Positions 45,050 to 55,677 of a stretch of 64,000 nt of DNA are shown here, piece by piece (positions within the stretch are counted from its first letter, which is position 1; the number at the start of each line of letters is the position of its first letter). Made by a program: the position numbers and the translations under genes. The notes beneath the pieces were generated by a model that saw only the letters and a program-made list of their open reading frames with translations, ran no database searches and was not told where the DNA came from. The stretch comes from Mycobacterium sp. E787 (GTDB lineage Bacteria > Actinomycetota > Actinomycetes > Mycobacteriales > Mycobacteriaceae), in the NCBI RefSeq assembly GCF_001668725.1, contig NZ_LZKL01000033.1, positions 268,684 to 332,683 of the forward strand, in the 5' to 3' direction.

Positions 45050-45385
45050 CTACGAGACGTCCAACGACGTCACCAGGAACTCGTTGCCGCGCAGCACCTC
45101 GACGTCGGGGCTGTCGCACTCCGGGCACCAGATCGACCAGGCCGAGGTGATCTCCGACTCGCGGCCGCACGACCGGCAGCGCACCTCGGCGGCGACGCAC
45201 TCGAGTTCCAGCTCGGCGTCCGGCATCTCCTCGGAGTCGCGCACCAGCGTCCAGCAGAACGACAGCGATTCGGGAACCACCTGCCGCAGGGCCCCGATCC
45301 GCACCCGCACCACGTCGACGTGCCGCCCGTCGGCGTGCGTCTTGACCAGGCCGGCGATGGCCTCGCACAACGACAGCTCGTGCAT
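45050..45385 (-). CDS. hypA: Nickel metallochaperone HypA
   Basis: 111 residues. Starts MHELSLCEAIAGLV with the nickel ligands Met1-His2-Glu3, and ends with the zinc site CRSCGRE ... CPECDSPDVEVLRGNEFLV. Works with HypB to insert nickel. It starts 43 bases after the nicT stop on the same strand. Confidence 0.96.
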   Translation of the reverse strand: MHELSLCEAIAGLVKTHADGRHVDVVRVRIGALRQVVPESLSFCWTLVRDSEEMPDAELELECVAAEVRCRSCGRESEITSAWSIWCPECDSPDVEVLRGNEFLVTSLDVS

Positions 45386-45428
45386 GGCACTGTTCTACAC
45401 CTTCAAGAGGTCTACACCCGCACGGCGG

Positions 45429-46514
45429 TCAGCCCGCGGTTTCGGCGGTGCTCCACTTCTCCTCGATACGCCCGAAGCGCCAGACCAGCAGGGCGATCGC
45501 CCAGGTCACCACGAAGAGGCCGACGACGGCGAAGCCGACGGTGTTGAGGTCGAGGCCGCCCAGCCATCGCCAAAACGGGCCGCGCCACCCCAGCTGGTCG
45601 GCGAACAGGTCGAGGAGTTCGACGCTGCCGATCAGCAGGGCGACCGCGACCGAGAGCCCGGTGATCGTGATGTTGTAGTAGATCTTGCGGACCGGGCTGG
45701 CGAAGGCCCAGCCGTAGGCGAAGTTCATGAACGAGCCGTCGATGGTGTCCAGCAGGCACATGCCGGCGGTGAACAGCACCGGCAGACACAGGATCGCGTA
45801 CCACGGCAGGCCGGCCGCGGCGCTGGTCCCCGCCAGCACCAGCAGCGCGACCTCGGTGGCCGTGTCGAACCCGAGCCCGAACAACAGCCCGACCGGGTAC
45901 AGGTGCCAGGACTTGGTGACCGAGCGGGTGAACCGCCCGAGGAATCGGTTGATGAGCCCGCGGTTCTGCAACTGCCGTTCGAGTTCGTTGTCGTCGTACT
46001 CGCCGCGGCGCAGTCGCACGAACACGCGCAGGATGCCGACCAGCACGATGACGTTGAGCAGGGCGATCAGGTACAGGAACACGCCGGAGACGCCGGTGCC
46101 GATCAGCCCGGTGTAGTGATGCAGCGCCGAGGAGTCGTCCTCGACCGGTGCGACGACGGACCTCACCCCGGCCGCCAACAGCAGCGCCAGCGCGAACACC
46201 ACCGAGGAGTGGCCCAGCGAGAAGAAGAACCCGACGGCCAGCGGGCGCTGCCCGTCGCTCATCAGCTTGCGGGTGGTGTTGTCGATGGCTGCGATGTGGT
46301 CGGCATCGAAGGCGTGCCGCATCCCCAGGGTGTAGGCGGTCAGCCCGACGCCGATGCCAAATGCCTTGCCGCCCAGGCTCAGCCGCTCCGGGTCGACGAT
46401 CACCACCAGGGTGGTCCAGCCGACGAGGTGCAGTGCGGCGATCACCGCCACCATCGATCCCAGCCTCCACCACTCGGCCGGCGCAAGCGCGCCCCGAAGC
46501 CTGGTCACCCGCAC
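45429..46514 (-). CDS. nicT: Nickel/cobalt permease NicT (NiCoT family)
   Basis: 361 residues, eight hydrophobic helices. The NiCoT signature GMRHAFDADHIAAIDNTTRK lies in helix II near residue 65, with FFSLGHSSVVFAL and LLFGLGFDTATEVALLVLAG also diagnostic. It supplies nickel to the hydrogenase and possibly cobalt to cobalamin synthesis. It is the first gene of the hydrogenase run; M. tuberculosis keeps a homologue (Rv2856) at the same place without a hydrogenase. Starts GTG 46514 or 46508. Confidence 0.95.
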   Translation of the reverse strand: MRVTRLRGALAPAEWWRLGSMVAVIAALHLVGWTTLVVIVDPERLSLGGKAFGIGVGLTAYTLGMRHAFDADHIAAIDNTTRKLMSDGQRPLAVGFFFSLGHSSVVFALALLLAAGVRSVVAPVEDDSSALHHYTGLIGTGVSGVFLYLIALLNVIVLVGILRVFVRLRRGEYDDNELERQLQNRGLINRFLGRFTRSVTKSWHLYPVGLLFGLGFDTATEVALLVLAGTSAAAGLPWYAILCLPVLFTAGMCLLDTIDGSFMNFAYGWAFASPVRKIYYNITITGLSVAVALLIGSVELLDLFADQLGWRGPFWRWLGGLDLNTVGFAVVGLFVVTWAIALLVWRFGRIEEKWSTAETAG

Positions 46515-46539
46515 GACATTAGGAGCGGCCGCGAGCCAA

Positions 46540-46556
46540 TTGCAAGTCGATTGCAG
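46540..46556. promoter_or_regulatory. Nur-type nickel box between nicT and the Fur-family gene
   Basis: TTGCAA-GTCGA-TTGCAG. The Streptomyces Nur box, as I remember it, is tTGCaa-N5-ttGCAA; the site matches all but the last base. It lies 26 bases before the nicT start and 54 before the divergent Fur-family gene, so one bound dimer could control both. Confidence 0.7.
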
Positions 46557-46609
46557 GAGTCGCGGGCCGAAAACTGGCGATCCCGCGGAGCGGGCGCGAC
46601 ACTGAACGG

Positions 46610-47086
46610 GTGACGCCCAAGGCCGTGCAACAGGGCCCCGTGCTGGACCCGGCCGTCACCGAACGCATCGGTGACATGCTTCGGGCCCACGGGCTGCGCC
46701 GGATGGCGTCGCGGATCCAGGTGCTGGCGGTCCTCGAGCCGGTCAGGGGGCACCTGCCGGTGGCGGAGATCCACCAGCGGGTGCGCGCCTGCCTGCCGCC
46801 CGGCGCCCAGCCGCCCGACGTCGCGACCATCTACCGCACGGTGACCACCCTGGTCGATCAGGGGGTGTTGCACGCGTTGACCCTCGACGGCGGCGTCGCC
46901 ACCTACGGGCTGGCAACCGCGCCCCATCACCACGCGGTGTGCACCCGGTGCGGCTCGATCATCGAGGTGCCGGCCCGGCAGCTGAGCTCGGCGCTCGAGC
47001 ACGCGATGGCGGGCAGTTCGTTCGCGCTGTCGGAGGCGGCCGGCCTGACGCTGCGCGGTCTGTGCCCAAAGTGCCAGCGCGGCTGA
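46610..47086 (+). CDS. Fur-family regulator, probably nickel-responsive (Nur)
   Basis: 158 residues. Winged helix with VATIYRTVTTLVDQGVLHAL near residue 68; metal-binding His cluster APHHHAVCTRCGSIIEV near 105 and a second CxxC at the end (LCPKCQRG). Fur, Zur, Nur and PerR cannot be told apart by fold, but divergent placement from nicT over a Nur-like box argues for nickel. It likely represses nickel uptake, and perhaps the hydrogenase, when nickel is plentiful. GTG start at 46610. Confidence 0.82.
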   Translation: MTPKAVQQGPVLDPAVTERIGDMLRAHGLRRMASRIQVLAVLEPVRGHLPVAEIHQRVRACLPPGAQPPDVATIYRTVTTLVDQGVLHALTLDGGVATYGLATAPHHHAVCTRCGSIIEVPARQLSSALEHAMAGSSFALSEAAGLTLRGLCPKCQRG

Positions 47087-47088
47087 CA

Positions 47089-47190
47089 ATGGCGGCGACC
47101 CGCCGCGCCCGGCTACGCCGCGCTTGCGATCGCCGCTGGGTCGATGGCGGCGACCCGCCGCGCCCGGCTACGCCGCGCTTGCGATCGCCG
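47089..47190. repeat. 47-bp repeat, two tandem copies between the Fur-family gene and mtr
   Basis: Copies at 47089-47135 and 47144-47190 (55-bp period) are identical: ATGGCGGCGACCCGCCGCGC ... GCTTGCGATCGCCG. Arms GCGGCGA/TCGCCGC pair. They fill the spacer between two convergent genes and end 1 base before the mtr stop codon. Confidence 0.88.
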
Positions 47191-47191
47191 T

Positions 47192-48571
47192 CTAACCCAG
47201 GCCCAGTAGGGCGTTCTCGACCACCTCGGGCAGCGCCGGATGGATCCAGTACTGGCCGCGCGCCATCTCCCTGGCGGTCAGCCCGAAGCTCATCGCCTGG
47301 ATCAGCGGCTGGATGATCGACGACGCCTGGTGGCCCAGGATGTGGGCGCCCAACAGGCGTCCGCTGGTGCGCTCGGCGATGAGTTTGACCAATCCGGTGG
47401 TGTCTTCCATCGCCCAGCCGTAGGCGACGTCGGCGTAATCCTGCACCGCGACCGAGATGTCGAATCCGCGTGCGATGGCCTGATTTTCGGTCAGCCCGAC
47501 GGTCGCCAGCTGGGGGTCGGTGAACACCGCCGACGGCACGAACCGGTGGTCGGTGACGGCCATCGACGCGGTGTCGTCCCAGTCGCACAGCAGGTTGTGC
47601 TGCACCACCCGGGCCTCGTGGTTGGCGACGTGCTTGAGCTGATAGGGCGACGAGACGTCGCCGAGCGCGAAAACGCCGCGCGCCGACGTGCGTTGGTATT
47701 CGTCGACCACCACCCGGCCGTCCTGCACGTCGATGCCGGCCTGCTCGGCGCCCAGCAGGTCGCCGTTGGGCAACCGGCCGGTCGCCACCAGCAACACGTC
47801 GGCGTTGAGGGTGGACCCGTCGTCGAGTTCCAGGGCGACGCCGGAGCCCCGGTTGGCGGCGCGCGCGACCATCCGGTGCGTGCGCAACTCCCATTTGCGC
47901 GAGGCGATCCGGGTGAACCGTTTGCAGATCGTGTCGTCGAAGTGGCGCAGCAGCGTGGAGCCCCGGACGATCAGCGTGACCCGCACGCCGAGCGCGGAGA
48001 AGACGTGCGCGAATTCCGTTGCCACAAAGCCGCTTCCGATGATCACCAGGTGCTCGGGCAGCTCGGGGATGCGCATGATGGTGTCGCTGGTGTGGTAATG
48101 CACGTCGGACGCCAGGATCGTGGACGGGATCACCGGGCGGGACCCCGCCGCGATCACCACCTGGTCGGCGGCGAACTCTTCGCCCGCGTCGGTGCGCAGC
48201 AGGTAGCGCCCGTCGGGCTGAACCGGCCCGAACCGGGTGTGCCGTTCGTACAGGTCGACGTTGGGCAACGAGCGCCGGTACTCCTCGCCGCTCATCGAGA
48301 TGGGGTCGATGCGCCCGAAGATGCGCGAGACGATGTCGTCCCAGCGCACCCGGTCGATGCGCGCGTCGACGCCGTAGCGCGCCGCGTCCCGGACGGTCGC
48401 CGCGACCTCGGCGGCGTAGACGAACATCTTCGTCGGGATGCACCCGACGTTGAGGCAGGTGCCGCCGAACGTGCCGTGTTCAGCGAGCGCCACGCGTTTG
48501 CCGGCATAGCGCTCGTCGGGAATGGTGTTGCCCGAACCGGTTCCGATGATCGCGAGGTCGTAGGTTTCCAT
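47192..48571 (-). CDS. mtr: Mycothione reductase
   Basis: 459 residues. NADPH- and FAD-dependent enzyme that reduces mycothione disulfide to mycothiol, the main low-molecular-weight thiol of actinobacteria. FAD site [15 protein letters not shown], redox pair [20 protein letters not shown] near residue 38-44, NADPH site [20 protein letters not shown], and the C-terminal dimer part [15 protein letters not shown] with [12 protein letters not shown]. It corresponds to Rv2855, neighbour of nicT in M. tuberculosis. Confidence 0.95.
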   Translation of the reverse strand: METYDLAIIGTGSGNTIPDERYAGKRVALAEHGTFGGTCLNVGCIPTKMFVYAAEVAATVRDAARYGVDARIDRVRWDDIVSRIFGRIDPISMSGEEYRRSLPNVDLYERHTRFGPVQPDGRYLLRTDAGEEFAADQVVIAAGSRPVIPSTILASDVHYHTSDTIMRIPELPEHLVIIGSGFVATEFAHVFSALGVRVTLIVRGSTLLRHFDDTICKRFTRIASRKWELRTHRMVARAANRGSGVALELDDGSTLNADVLLVATGRLPNGDLLGAEQAGIDVQDGRVVVDEYQRTSARGVFALGDVSSPYQLKHVANHEARVVQHNLLCDWDDTASMAVTDHRFVPSAVFTDPQLATVGLTENQAIARGFDISVAVQDYADVAYGWAMEDTTGLVKLIAERTSGRLLGAHILGHQASSIIQPLIQAMSFGLTAREMARGQYWIHPALPEVVENALLGLG

Positions 48572-48581
48572 CCCCGGGCCC

Positions 48582-49631
48582 TCACCCCTTCCCCGGGGAA
48601 GCCGACGCCGGGCTGTCGTCGCTATTCTCGCCGCGCAGGTAGTCGTCCAGCCACACGTCGAGGTGGCGATAGGCCATCCGCCGCGGCTCCGGCAACGACA
48701 GGAACACGTCGTGCTTGGCGTCGGCCACCGGCACGACGGTGGTGCGATTCCCGATGCAGCCGGCCCACCTGGCGATCTGGGTGACGTCGAGAACCGCGTC
48801 GCCGCGGTGCATGGACTCCGGGTCGTCGGATTCGGCCACGCTGTGGTCCGACCGCAGGATCAGGTTCGGCACGCCGACCTCGAGCCCGCGTTGCAGCCTG
48901 GTGTGCCCGCGGCGGATGGCGTGCAGCCAGCCGAACGTGATCGGGAAGCCGCCCACCGGCTTCCATTGCAGGTCGTAGTCGAATTCGCCGTGGTAGTCGC
49001 GGTGCAGGGTGGTGCCGTAGCCACCCTCGGTCGGCGTCCGGACCACGCCCCTGGACCGCACCCGCGCCAGGCCGGCGATCAGCGCCGACGTCAGCGAAAG
49101 GCGCAGCAGCGCCGGGCCGTGCAGATCCAGGAACGGGCTGTTGAGCACCAGGCCGCGGACGCCGGAGTGCGCGGCGGGATCCCGCCGCCGCAGCCGGTCC
49201 AGCCATAGCGAGACGATCAGCCCGCCGGAGGAATGGCCGTACACCAGCACCTTGGTCTGTGCCGCACCGCCGGTGGCCGGCTCGCGGATGACCGACAGGG
49301 CGTGGCCGAGTTCGCCGTCGTAGTGGGCCAGGTCGGTGATGAAGTGCGGGGTCTGGCCGTCGCGCCGGGACCGGCCGCATTTCTGGAGGTCCAGCGCATA
49401 GAAGGCGAAGCCGCGGTCGGCGAAATGATCGGCCAACTCGGTGTGGAAGAAGTAGTCGGTGTAGCCGTGCACGGCCAGGACCGCGTGCTCATCGGCGCCG
49501 GTGGGCTCGCCGCGCCGGATCAGCGTCGCCACGATGTCGCCCTCGCCGGCGGGATCCGACCCGAGCGGGATGGTGCGCTGCCAATAGCCGGGCAGCACGT
49601 CGGGCACCCAGCCAGTCGCCCCGCCAGTCAC
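48582..49631 (-). CDS. Alpha/beta hydrolase, lysophospholipase-like (Rv2854-like)
   Basis: 349 residues, no signal peptide. Serine hydrolase fold: oxyanion region [20 protein letters not shown], nucleophile [20 protein letters not shown] (Ser near residue 136), acid near [12 protein letters not shown] and His in [18 protein letters not shown]. Similar to the monoglyceride-lipase type. It runs on the same strand as mtr with a 10-base gap and is likely co-transcribed; substrate unknown. Confidence 0.8.
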   Translation of the reverse strand: MTGGATGWVPDVLPGYWQRTIPLGSDPAGEGDIVATLIRRGEPTGADEHAVLAVHGYTDYFFHTELADHFADRGFAFYALDLQKCGRSRRDGQTPHFITDLAHYDGELGHALSVIREPATGGAAQTKVLVYGHSSGGLIVSLWLDRLRRRDPAAHSGVRGLVLNSPFLDLHGPALLRLSLTSALIAGLARVRSRGVVRTPTEGGYGTTLHRDYHGEFDYDLQWKPVGGFPITFGWLHAIRRGHTRLQRGLEVGVPNLILRSDHSVAESDDPESMHRGDAVLDVTQIARWAGCIGNRTTVVPVADAKHDVFLSLPEPRRMAYRHLDVWLDDYLRGENSDDSPASASPGKG

Positions 49632-49712
49632 CAGGCCAGCTTAGAGGTTTTGCTGGTCACCGGTGGGCCGCACGTCGTCAGTCCCCGGAGGGGGTCGGGA
49701 TAACCTGGGACG

Positions 49713-51200
49713 GTGTCAGGGCTGGCCGGAATCGCACGCACGGATGTCGTGCTGGTGGGCGCGGGCATCATGAGCGCAACGCTGGGCGCGTTGCTGCGTC
49801 GGCTGGAGCCCGACTGGTCGATCACCTTCGTCGAGCGCCTGGACGCCGCCGCCGCCGAGAGCAGCAGCCCCTGGAACAACGCCGGCACCGGGCACTCCGC
49901 GCTGTGCGAGCTGAACTACACCCCGCAGAACCCCGACGGCTCGATCGACATCACCAAAGCGGTTCGCATCAACGAGCAGTTCCAGGTGACCCGCCAGTTC
50001 TGGGCGTACGCCGTCGAGAACGGCATCCTGACCGACCGCGGCTTCGTCAACACGATCCCGCACGTCAGCTTCATGCGCGGGGCGCAGCGCGTCGACTACC
50101 TGCGGCGGCGGCAGCGCGCGCTGGCGGGCAACCCGCTGTTCGCGCGCACCGAGTTTATCGACGACGCCGACGAGTTCGCGCGCCGGCTGCCGTTCATGGC
50201 CGCCGGGCGCGACTTCTCCGAACCCGTCGCGCTGAACTGGGCGGCCGACGGCACCGACGTCGACTTCGGGGCGCTGGCGCGGCAACTGATCGGCTTCTGC
50301 GTGCGGGGCGGCGCCACGGTGCTGTTCGGCCACGAGGTGCGCGACCTGGCCCGCCGATCCGACGGCGGCTGGACGCTGCTGGTCCGCAACCGCCGCACCG
50401 GCGAAAAGCGCCGCCTGAACGCCAAATTCGTCTTCGTCGGCGCCGGCGGGGACGCGCTGCCGCTGCTGCAACGGTCGGGCATCAAGGAGGTCAGGGGCTT
50501 CGCCGGCTTCCCGATCGGCGGGCGGTTCCTGCGCGCCGACAACCCGGCGCTCACCGCCGCGCACCGCGCCAAGGTGTACGGCGCACCGGCGCCGGGGGCC
50601 CCGCCGCTCGGCGCGCTGCACCTCGACCTCCGGCTCGTCAACGGCAAGTCCTGGCTGGTGTTCGGGCCGTACGCCGGCTGGTCGCCGAAGTTCTTGAAAC
50701 ACGGCCACTTCACCGATTTGCCCCGCTCGATCAAGCCCGACAACGTGCTGTCGATGCTCGGCGTCGGGGCCACCCAGCTGGCACTGGTCAACTACCTGAT
50801 CGGCCAGCTGCGGCTCTCCGAACCGGACCGCGTGCGCGCGCTGCGCGAATTCGCGCCCAGCGCAAGCGATTCCGATTGGGAGCCGACGGTGGCCGGCCAG
50901 CGGGTCCAGGTGATCCGCCGCGACAGGCGCAAGGGCGGGGTGCTCGACTTCAACACCACCGTGCTCAGCGCCGCCGACGGCAGCATCGCCGGGCTGCTGG
51001 GCGGCTCCCCGGGGGCCTCGACCGCCGTGCCGGCCATGCTCGACGTGTTGCGGCGGTGCTTCGCCGACCGCTACGACTCGTGGCTGCCCGCGCTCAAGGA
51101 GATGGTGCCGTCGCTGGGCGTGCAGCTGTCGCGCGAGCCACGGTTGTTCGAGGAGGTGTGGTCCTGGGGGACCGAGGCGCTGCGGCTGGAGGCGTCGTGA
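49713..51200 (+). CDS. mqo: Malate:quinone oxidoreductase
   Basis: 495 residues. Membrane-associated FAD enzyme oxidising malate to oxaloacetate and reducing quinone, linking the TCA cycle to respiration. FAD motif [20 protein letters not shown] at residue 10, then [20 protein letters not shown], which is diagnostic. C-terminal [13 protein letters not shown] and [18 protein letters not shown] lies 6 bases before the GTG, so the transcript is probably leaderless. Confidence 0.94.
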   Translation: MSGLAGIARTDVVLVGAGIMSATLGALLRRLEPDWSITFVERLDAAAAESSSPWNNAGTGHSALCELNYTPQNPDGSIDITKAVRINEQFQVTRQFWAYAVENGILTDRGFVNTIPHVSFMRGAQRVDYLRRRQRALAGNPLFARTEFIDDADEFARRLPFMAAGRDFSEPVALNWAADGTDVDFGALARQLIGFCVRGGATVLFGHEVRDLARRSDGGWTLLVRNRRTGEKRRLNAKFVFVGAGGDALPLLQRSGIKEVRGFAGFPIGGRFLRADNPALTAAHRAKVYGAPAPGAPPLGALHLDLRLVNGKSWLVFGPYAGWSPKFLKHGHFTDLPRSIKPDNVLSMLGVGATQLALVNYLIGQLRLSEPDRVRALREFAPSASDSDWEPTVAGQRVQVIRRDRRKGGVLDFNTTVLSAADGSIAGLLGGSPGASTAVPAMLDVLRRCFADRYDSWLPALKEMVPSLGVQLSREPRLFEEVWSWGTEALRLEAS

Positions 51201-51222
51201 GTCGCGCCGGCGGCGATGCAGT

Positions 51223-51254
51223 GGGGGCACCACCCGCTTGCGGGGGAGAGTGGC
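51223..51254. repeat. G/C-tract intergenic motif
   Basis: Reads gggggcaccacccgcttgcg then ggggagag. G-run, C-run and G-run segments with a CCGCTTGCGG palindrome; similar motifs are scattered through mycobacterial spacers, and a related C-rich piece lies inside the broken repeat near 130. It may form a hairpin; function unknown. Confidence 0.35.
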
Positions 51255-51258
51255 GCGC

Positions 51259-51783
51259 ATGAGCGAAGCGCTGCGTCGCGTGTGGTCCAAAGACCTCGAC
51301 GTCCCAACGCTTTACGAGCTGCTCAAGCTCCGGGTGGAGGTGTTCGTGGTCGAGCAGGCCTGCCCGTATCCCGAGCTCGACGGGCGCGACCTGCTCGCCG
51401 AGACCCGCCACTTCTGGCTCGAGACGCCCGACGGCGAGGTGATCTGCACGCTGCGGCTGATGGAGGAGCACGCCGGGGGCGAGAAGGCCTTCCGCATCGG
51501 CCGGCTGTGCACCAAGCGCAGCGCGCGCGGCCAGGGCCACACCACCCGGCTGCTGCGCGCCGCGCTGGCCGAGGTCGGCGACTACCCGTGCCGGATCGAC
51601 GCCCAGACCTACCTGGCCGACATGTACGCCCAGCACGGATTCGTCCGCGACGGCGAGGATTTCGTCGACGACGGAATCCCGCACGTCCCCATGCTCAAGC
51701 CCTCGCGCCCGCCTCCTCAGGCCGACGGCCGGCCTGCATCGTCGGCGGGCGGGCCCGGTTCGGGATCGGCGCAGCAGCCGTGA
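51259..51783 (+). CDS. GNAT-family acetyltransferase, ElaA-like (Rv2851c-like)
   Basis: 174 residues. N-terminal [20 protein letters not shown] and [12 protein letters not shown] are typical of ElaA; the acetyl-CoA site is [20 protein letters not shown]. ElaA-type enzymes have poorly known substrates. The Pro/Gly-rich tail after residue 155 overlaps the chelatase gene start (GTGA). The ATG at 51259 fits the family; a frame reaching 51238 adds seven unlikely residues. Confidence 0.82.
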   Translation: MSEALRRVWSKDLDVPTLYELLKLRVEVFVVEQACPYPELDGRDLLAETRHFWLETPDGEVICTLRLMEEHAGGEKAFRIGRLCTKRSARGQGHTTRLLRAALAEVGDYPCRIDAQTYLADMYAQHGFVRDGEDFVDDGIPHVPMLKPSRPPPQADGRPASSAGGPGSGSAQQP

Positions 51784-53603
51784 AGCCGTATCCGTTCAGC
51801 GCGATCGTCGGGCACGACCGACTGCGGCTCGCCCTGCTGTTGTGCGCCGTGCGGCCCGAGATCGGCGGGGCGCTGATCCGCGGTGAGAAGGGCACGGCGA
51901 AGTCGACCGCCGTGCGCGGGCTGGCGGCGTTGCTGTCGGCGGCGACCGGGGAGGGCGATCTCGTCGAAATGCCTTTGGGCGCAACCGAAGACCGGGTGAT
52001 CGGCTCGCTGGACCTGCAGCGGGTGCTGCGCGACGGCGAGCACGCGTTTGCCCCGGGCCTGCTGGCCCGCGCGCACGGCGGCGTGCTGTACGTCGACGAG
52101 GTCAACCTGCTGCACGACCACCTGGTCGACGTGTTGCTCGACGCCGCGGCGATGGGCCGGGTGCACGTCGAGCGCGACGGCATCTCGCATTCGCACGAGG
52201 CGCGTTTCGTCCTGATCGGCACTATGAACCCGGAGGAGGGCGAGCTGCGCCCACAGCTGCTGGACCGGTTCGGCCTGACCGTCGACGTGCACGCGTCGCG
52301 CGACGTCGACGTCCGCATGGAGGTCGTCCGGCAGCGCATGGCCTACGAGGCCGACCCGGACGCGTTCGCGGAGCGCTACGCCGACGCCGACGCCGAACTG
52401 GCCCGCCGGATCGGCACGGCCCGCGCGCTCGTCGACGACGTGGCGTTGCCGGACGCGGAGTTGCGGCGCATCGCGGCGCTGTGCGCGGCGTTCGACGTCG
52501 ACGGCATGCGGGCCGATCTGGTGGTGGCCCGCACCGCCGTCGCGCACGCCGCGTGGCGCGGGGCCGGCACCGTCGAGGAGCAAGACGTCCGGGTGGCGGC
52601 CGAACTGGCGTTGCCGCACCGGCGCCGCCGCGACCCGTTCGACGACCCCGGCATCGACCGCGACCAGCTGGACGAGGCCCTGAGGCGGGCCGGCGCCGAA
52701 GACCCCGAGCCCGATCCGGAGCCGCCCGGCGGCGGACAGGCCGCTGATGACCCTGCGCCACAACAAAATTCGCACCCGCCCGCGAGCACGTCGAAACCCA
52801 GCGCCCCGCCGTCGGCGACGTTTCGCACCCGGGCGCTGACCGTCCCGGGCGTCGGCGAGGGCGCGCCGGGCCGGCGGTCGCGGGCCCGCAACGCCTCGGG
52901 CAGCGTGGTGGCGGCCACAGACGGCACCGACGCCGGCGCCACCGGACACGGGCTGCACCTGTTCGCCACGCTGCTGTCGGCCGCCGAGCGCGCCGGGGCG
53001 GGGCCGCTGCGGCCGGAACCGGCGGACGTCCGCCGGGCCATCCGCGAAGGGCGCGAGGGCAACCTGGTGATCTTCGTGGTCGACGCGTCGGGGTCGATGG
53101 CCGCCCGGGACCGGATGGCCGCGGTCGGCGGCGCCACCCTGTCGCTGCTGCGCGACGCCTATCAGCGCCGCGACAAGGTCGCCGTGATCACGTTCCGTCA
53201 GCGCGGCGCGCGGCTGCTGCTGCCGCCGACGTCGTCGGCGCACATCGCCGGTCGCCGGCTGGCCCGCTTCGACACCGGCGGCAAGACCCCGCTGGCCGAG
53301 GGCCTGCTGGCCGCGCGTGAGCTGATCGTCCGGGAGCGGGCCCGCGACCCGGCGCGACGCCCGCTGGTCGTCGTGCTCACCGACGGCCGGGCCACCGCCG
53401 GACCGGACCCGTTGGGGCGCAGCCGGATCGCCGCGGCGCGCCTGCTCGCCGAGGGCGCCGCCGCGGTGGTCATCGACTGCGAGACGTCGTATGTGCGGCT
53501 GGGTTTGGCCGGCCGGCTCGCCGAGCAACTCGGCGCGCCGGCGGTGCGGCTGGAGCAGTTGCGCGCCGACCACCTGACGCACGCCGTGCGCAGCGTGGCC
53601 TGA
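51780..53603 (+). CDS. Fused ChlI/ChlD-type metal-chelatase AAA-VWA protein (Rv2850c-like)
   Basis: 607 residues. An AAA+ ATPase (1-230: Walker [21 protein letters not shown], Walker [21 protein letters not shown]) is joined by a Pro-rich linker (about 320-360) to a VWA domain with the MIDAS motif [12 protein letters not shown] near residue 440. This combines subunits I and D of Mg/Co-chelatases. With cobO and cobB next to it, it likely helps a CobN-type large subunit insert cobalt; no CobN is in the window. GTG overlaps the GNAT stop. Confidence 0.88.
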   Translation: MKPYPFSAIVGHDRLRLALLLCAVRPEIGGALIRGEKGTAKSTAVRGLAALLSAATGEGDLVEMPLGATEDRVIGSLDLQRVLRDGEHAFAPGLLARAHGGVLYVDEVNLLHDHLVDVLLDAAAMGRVHVERDGISHSHEARFVLIGTMNPEEGELRPQLLDRFGLTVDVHASRDVDVRMEVVRQRMAYEADPDAFAERYADADAELARRIGTARALVDDVALPDAELRRIAALCAAFDVDGMRADLVVARTAVAHAAWRGAGTVEEQDVRVAAELALPHRRRRDPFDDPGIDRDQLDEALRRAGAEDPEPDPEPPGGGQAADDPAPQQNSHPPASTSKPSAPPSATFRTRALTVPGVGEGAPGRRSRARNASGSVVAATDGTDAGATGHGLHLFATLLSAAERAGAGPLRPEPADVRRAIREGREGNLVIFVVDASGSMAARDRMAAVGGATLSLLRDAYQRRDKVAVITFRQRGARLLLPPTSSAHIAGRRLARFDTGGKTPLAEGLLAARELIVRERARDPARRPLVVVLTDGRATAGPDPLGRSRIAAARLLAEGAAAVVIDCETSYVRLGLAGRLAEQLGAPAVRLEQLRADHLTHAVRSVA

Positions 53604-53614
53604 GGTAAGCATCG

Positions 53615-54229
53615 ATGCCACAAGGACAACCACTCGAAGTGCCCGACGACGGCCTCACCACCCGGGCGCGGCGCAACACGCCCGTGCTCGCGGTGCATAC
53701 CGGCGCGGGCAAGGGCAAGTCGACGGCGGCGTTCGGAATGGCGTTGCGGGCCTGGAACGCCGGGCTGCGCGTGGCGGTGTTCCAGTTCGTCAAGAGCGCG
53801 AAGTGGAAGGTGGGCGAGGAGGCGGCCTTTGCCCGGCTCGGCGAGGTCCACGACCGGGACGGGGCCGGCGGAGAGGTCGAGTGGCACAAGATGGGCGCCG
53901 GGTGGTCCTGGTCGCGCAAGGCGGGCAGCGACGTCGATCACGCGGCGGCCGCGGCCGACGGCTGGGCCGAGATCTCCCGCCGGCTGGCCACCCACCGCCA
54001 CGACTTCTACGTGCTCGACGAATTCACCTATCCGCTGAAGTGGGGCTGGGTCGACGTCGACGAGGTGGTGGACACCCTGCGGGCCCGGCCCGGCCACCAG
54101 CACGTGGTGATCACCGGGCGCGACGCCCCGCCGCGGCTGGTCGAGGCCGCCGACCTGGTGACCGAGATGACCAAGGTCAAGCACCCGATGGACGCCGGGC
54201 GCAAGGGGCAGAAGGGCATCGAGTGGTGA
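53615..54229 (+). CDS. cobO: Corrinoid adenosyltransferase CobO
   Basis: 204 residues. Transfers the adenosyl group of ATP to cob(I)yrinic acid a,c-diamide. Nucleotide motif HTGAGKGKSTAAFGMALRAW near residue 27, then FQFVKSAKWKVGEEAAFARL, VLDEFTYPLKWGWVDVDEVV and VVITGRDAPPRLVEAADLVT. BtuR/CobA/CobO family. It is followed by cobB with a GTGA overlap. Confidence 0.95.
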   Translation: MPQGQPLEVPDDGLTTRARRNTPVLAVHTGAGKGKSTAAFGMALRAWNAGLRVAVFQFVKSAKWKVGEEAAFARLGEVHDRDGAGGEVEWHKMGAGWSWSRKAGSDVDHAAAAADGWAEISRRLATHRHDFYVLDEFTYPLKWGWVDVDEVVDTLRARPGHQHVVITGRDAPPRLVEAADLVTEMTKVKHPMDAGRKGQKGIEW

Positions 54230-55596
54230 GCGTCCCGGCGGTGGTGATCGCCGCACCCGCGTCGGGCAGCGGAAAGACCACTGTGGCAACGGGTTTGATC
54301 GGAGCGCTGCGCCGGGCGGGCCACACCGTCGCGCCGTTCAAGGTCGGCCCCGACTTCATCGACCCCGGCTACCACGGCCTGGCCGCGGGCCGTCCCGGTC
54401 GCAACCTCGATCCGGTCCTGGTGGGGGAGCGGCTCATCGGCCCGCTCTACGCCCACGGCGCCGGCGGGGCGGACATGGCGGTGGTCGAGGGCGTGATGGG
54501 ACTGTTCGACGGGCGGATCGGAACGGCAGCCCCCGCGGCGGGCTCCACCGCCCACGTCGCCGGCCTGCTGGGCGCCCCGGTGATCCTGGTGGTCGACGCG
54601 CGCGGCCAGAGCCACAGCATCGCCGCCCTGCTGCACGGCTTTTCCACCTTCGACCCCGCGACCAGGGTCGGCGCGGTGATCCTCAACCGCGTCGGCTCGC
54701 CCAGGCACGAGCAGGTGCTGCGCCGGGCCTGCGAGCAGGCCGGCGTCCCGGTGTTTGGCGCGATTCCGCGCACCGCCGAATTGGAGCTGCCGACAAGGTA
54801 TCTGGGGCTCGTGACCGCCGTCGAGTACGGGCGTCGCGCGCGCGAGGCGGTGGAGGCGATGACCGCGCTGGTCGCCCGCCACGTCGATCTGGCCGCCGTG
54901 GTCGCGTCCGCCCGGTGCCGGCAGGCCGGCCGGCCCTGGGACCCCGCCGCGGAGGTGGGCCAGGCACCGCGCGGGCGCGCCACCGTCGCCATGGCGAGCG
55001 GCAAGGCGTTCAGCTTCGGCTATGCCGAGCACGCGGAGCTGCTGCGCGCGGCCGGCGCCGACGTGGCCGAGTTCGATCCGCTCTCCGACGGGCTGCCCGA
55101 CGGCACGGACGCGGTGTTGCTGCCCGGCGGCTTCCCGGAGCAGTTCACCGCCGAGCTGTCCGCCAATCACGTTGTGCGGCGGCAGATCAGCGACCTGGCC
55201 GCTGCCGGCGCCCCCGTGCACGCCGAATGCGCCGGGCTGATCTATCTGGCCTCCGAACTCGACGGCCACCCGATGTGCGGGGTGCTGGCCGGCTCGGCGC
55301 GGTTCACACCGCGCCTCACGCTGGCCTACCGCGACGCCGTCGCCGTGGCCGATTCGTCGCTGTATTCCGCCGGCCAGCGGGTGGCCGGACACGAATTCCA
55401 CCGCACCGCAATCACTTTCGCCGACACCTACCAGCCGGCCTGGGTGTACCGGGGTGACGACGCGAACGAGAAAGCCGCCGTCCGGGACGGCGTGGTGCGC
55501 GGCGGGGTGCACGCGTCTTACCTGCACACCCACCCGGCCGCGACGCCGGGGGCGGTGGCGCGCTTCGTCGCCCACGCCGCCAAGGCGCGAACGTAA
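54226..55596 (+). CDS. cobB: Cobyrinic acid a,c-diamide synthase
   Basis: 456 residues. Amidates the a and c side chains of cobyrinic or hydrogenobyrinic acid with glutamine and ATP. N-terminal P-loop APASGSGKTTVATGLIGALR, DFIDPGYHG, VEGVMGLFDGR; C-terminal amidotransferase with LLPGGFPEQFTAEL, nucleophile Cys in VHAECAGLIYL and His in GGVHASYLHTHPA. The GTG overlaps the cobO stop; together with cysG downstream this is a corrinoid/siroheme block. Confidence 0.95.
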   Translation: MSVPAVVIAAPASGSGKTTVATGLIGALRRAGHTVAPFKVGPDFIDPGYHGLAAGRPGRNLDPVLVGERLIGPLYAHGAGGADMAVVEGVMGLFDGRIGTAAPAAGSTAHVAGLLGAPVILVVDARGQSHSIAALLHGFSTFDPATRVGAVILNRVGSPRHEQVLRRACEQAGVPVFGAIPRTAELELPTRYLGLVTAVEYGRRAREAVEAMTALVARHVDLAAVVASARCRQAGRPWDPAAEVGQAPRGRATVAMASGKAFSFGYAEHAELLRAAGADVAEFDPLSDGLPDGTDAVLLPGGFPEQFTAELSANHVVRRQISDLAAAGAPVHAECAGLIYLASELDGHPMCGVLAGSARFTPRLTLAYRDAVAVADSSLYSAGQRVAGHEFHRTAITFADTYQPAWVYRGDDANEKAAVRDGVVRGGVHASYLHTHPAATPGAVARFVAHAAKART

Positions 55597-55665
55597 CCGC
55601 GCTGCCAAGAACGGCGCGCCAATTCGCAGTGCAGTTACGCTCGCGGCGCCCGCACGGCCAACCAC

Positions 55666-55671
55666 TAGGCT
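55666..55671 (+). promoter_or_regulatory. -10 box for leaderless cysG mRNA
   Basis: TAGGCT with 6 bases before the GTG start of cysG. Mycobacterial TANNNT -10 boxes placed this way give transcripts that begin at or next to the start codon. The same spacing is seen upstream of mapB, mqo, the DUF1707 gene and ylxR. Confidence 0.6.
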
Positions 55672-55677
55672 TGCCCG

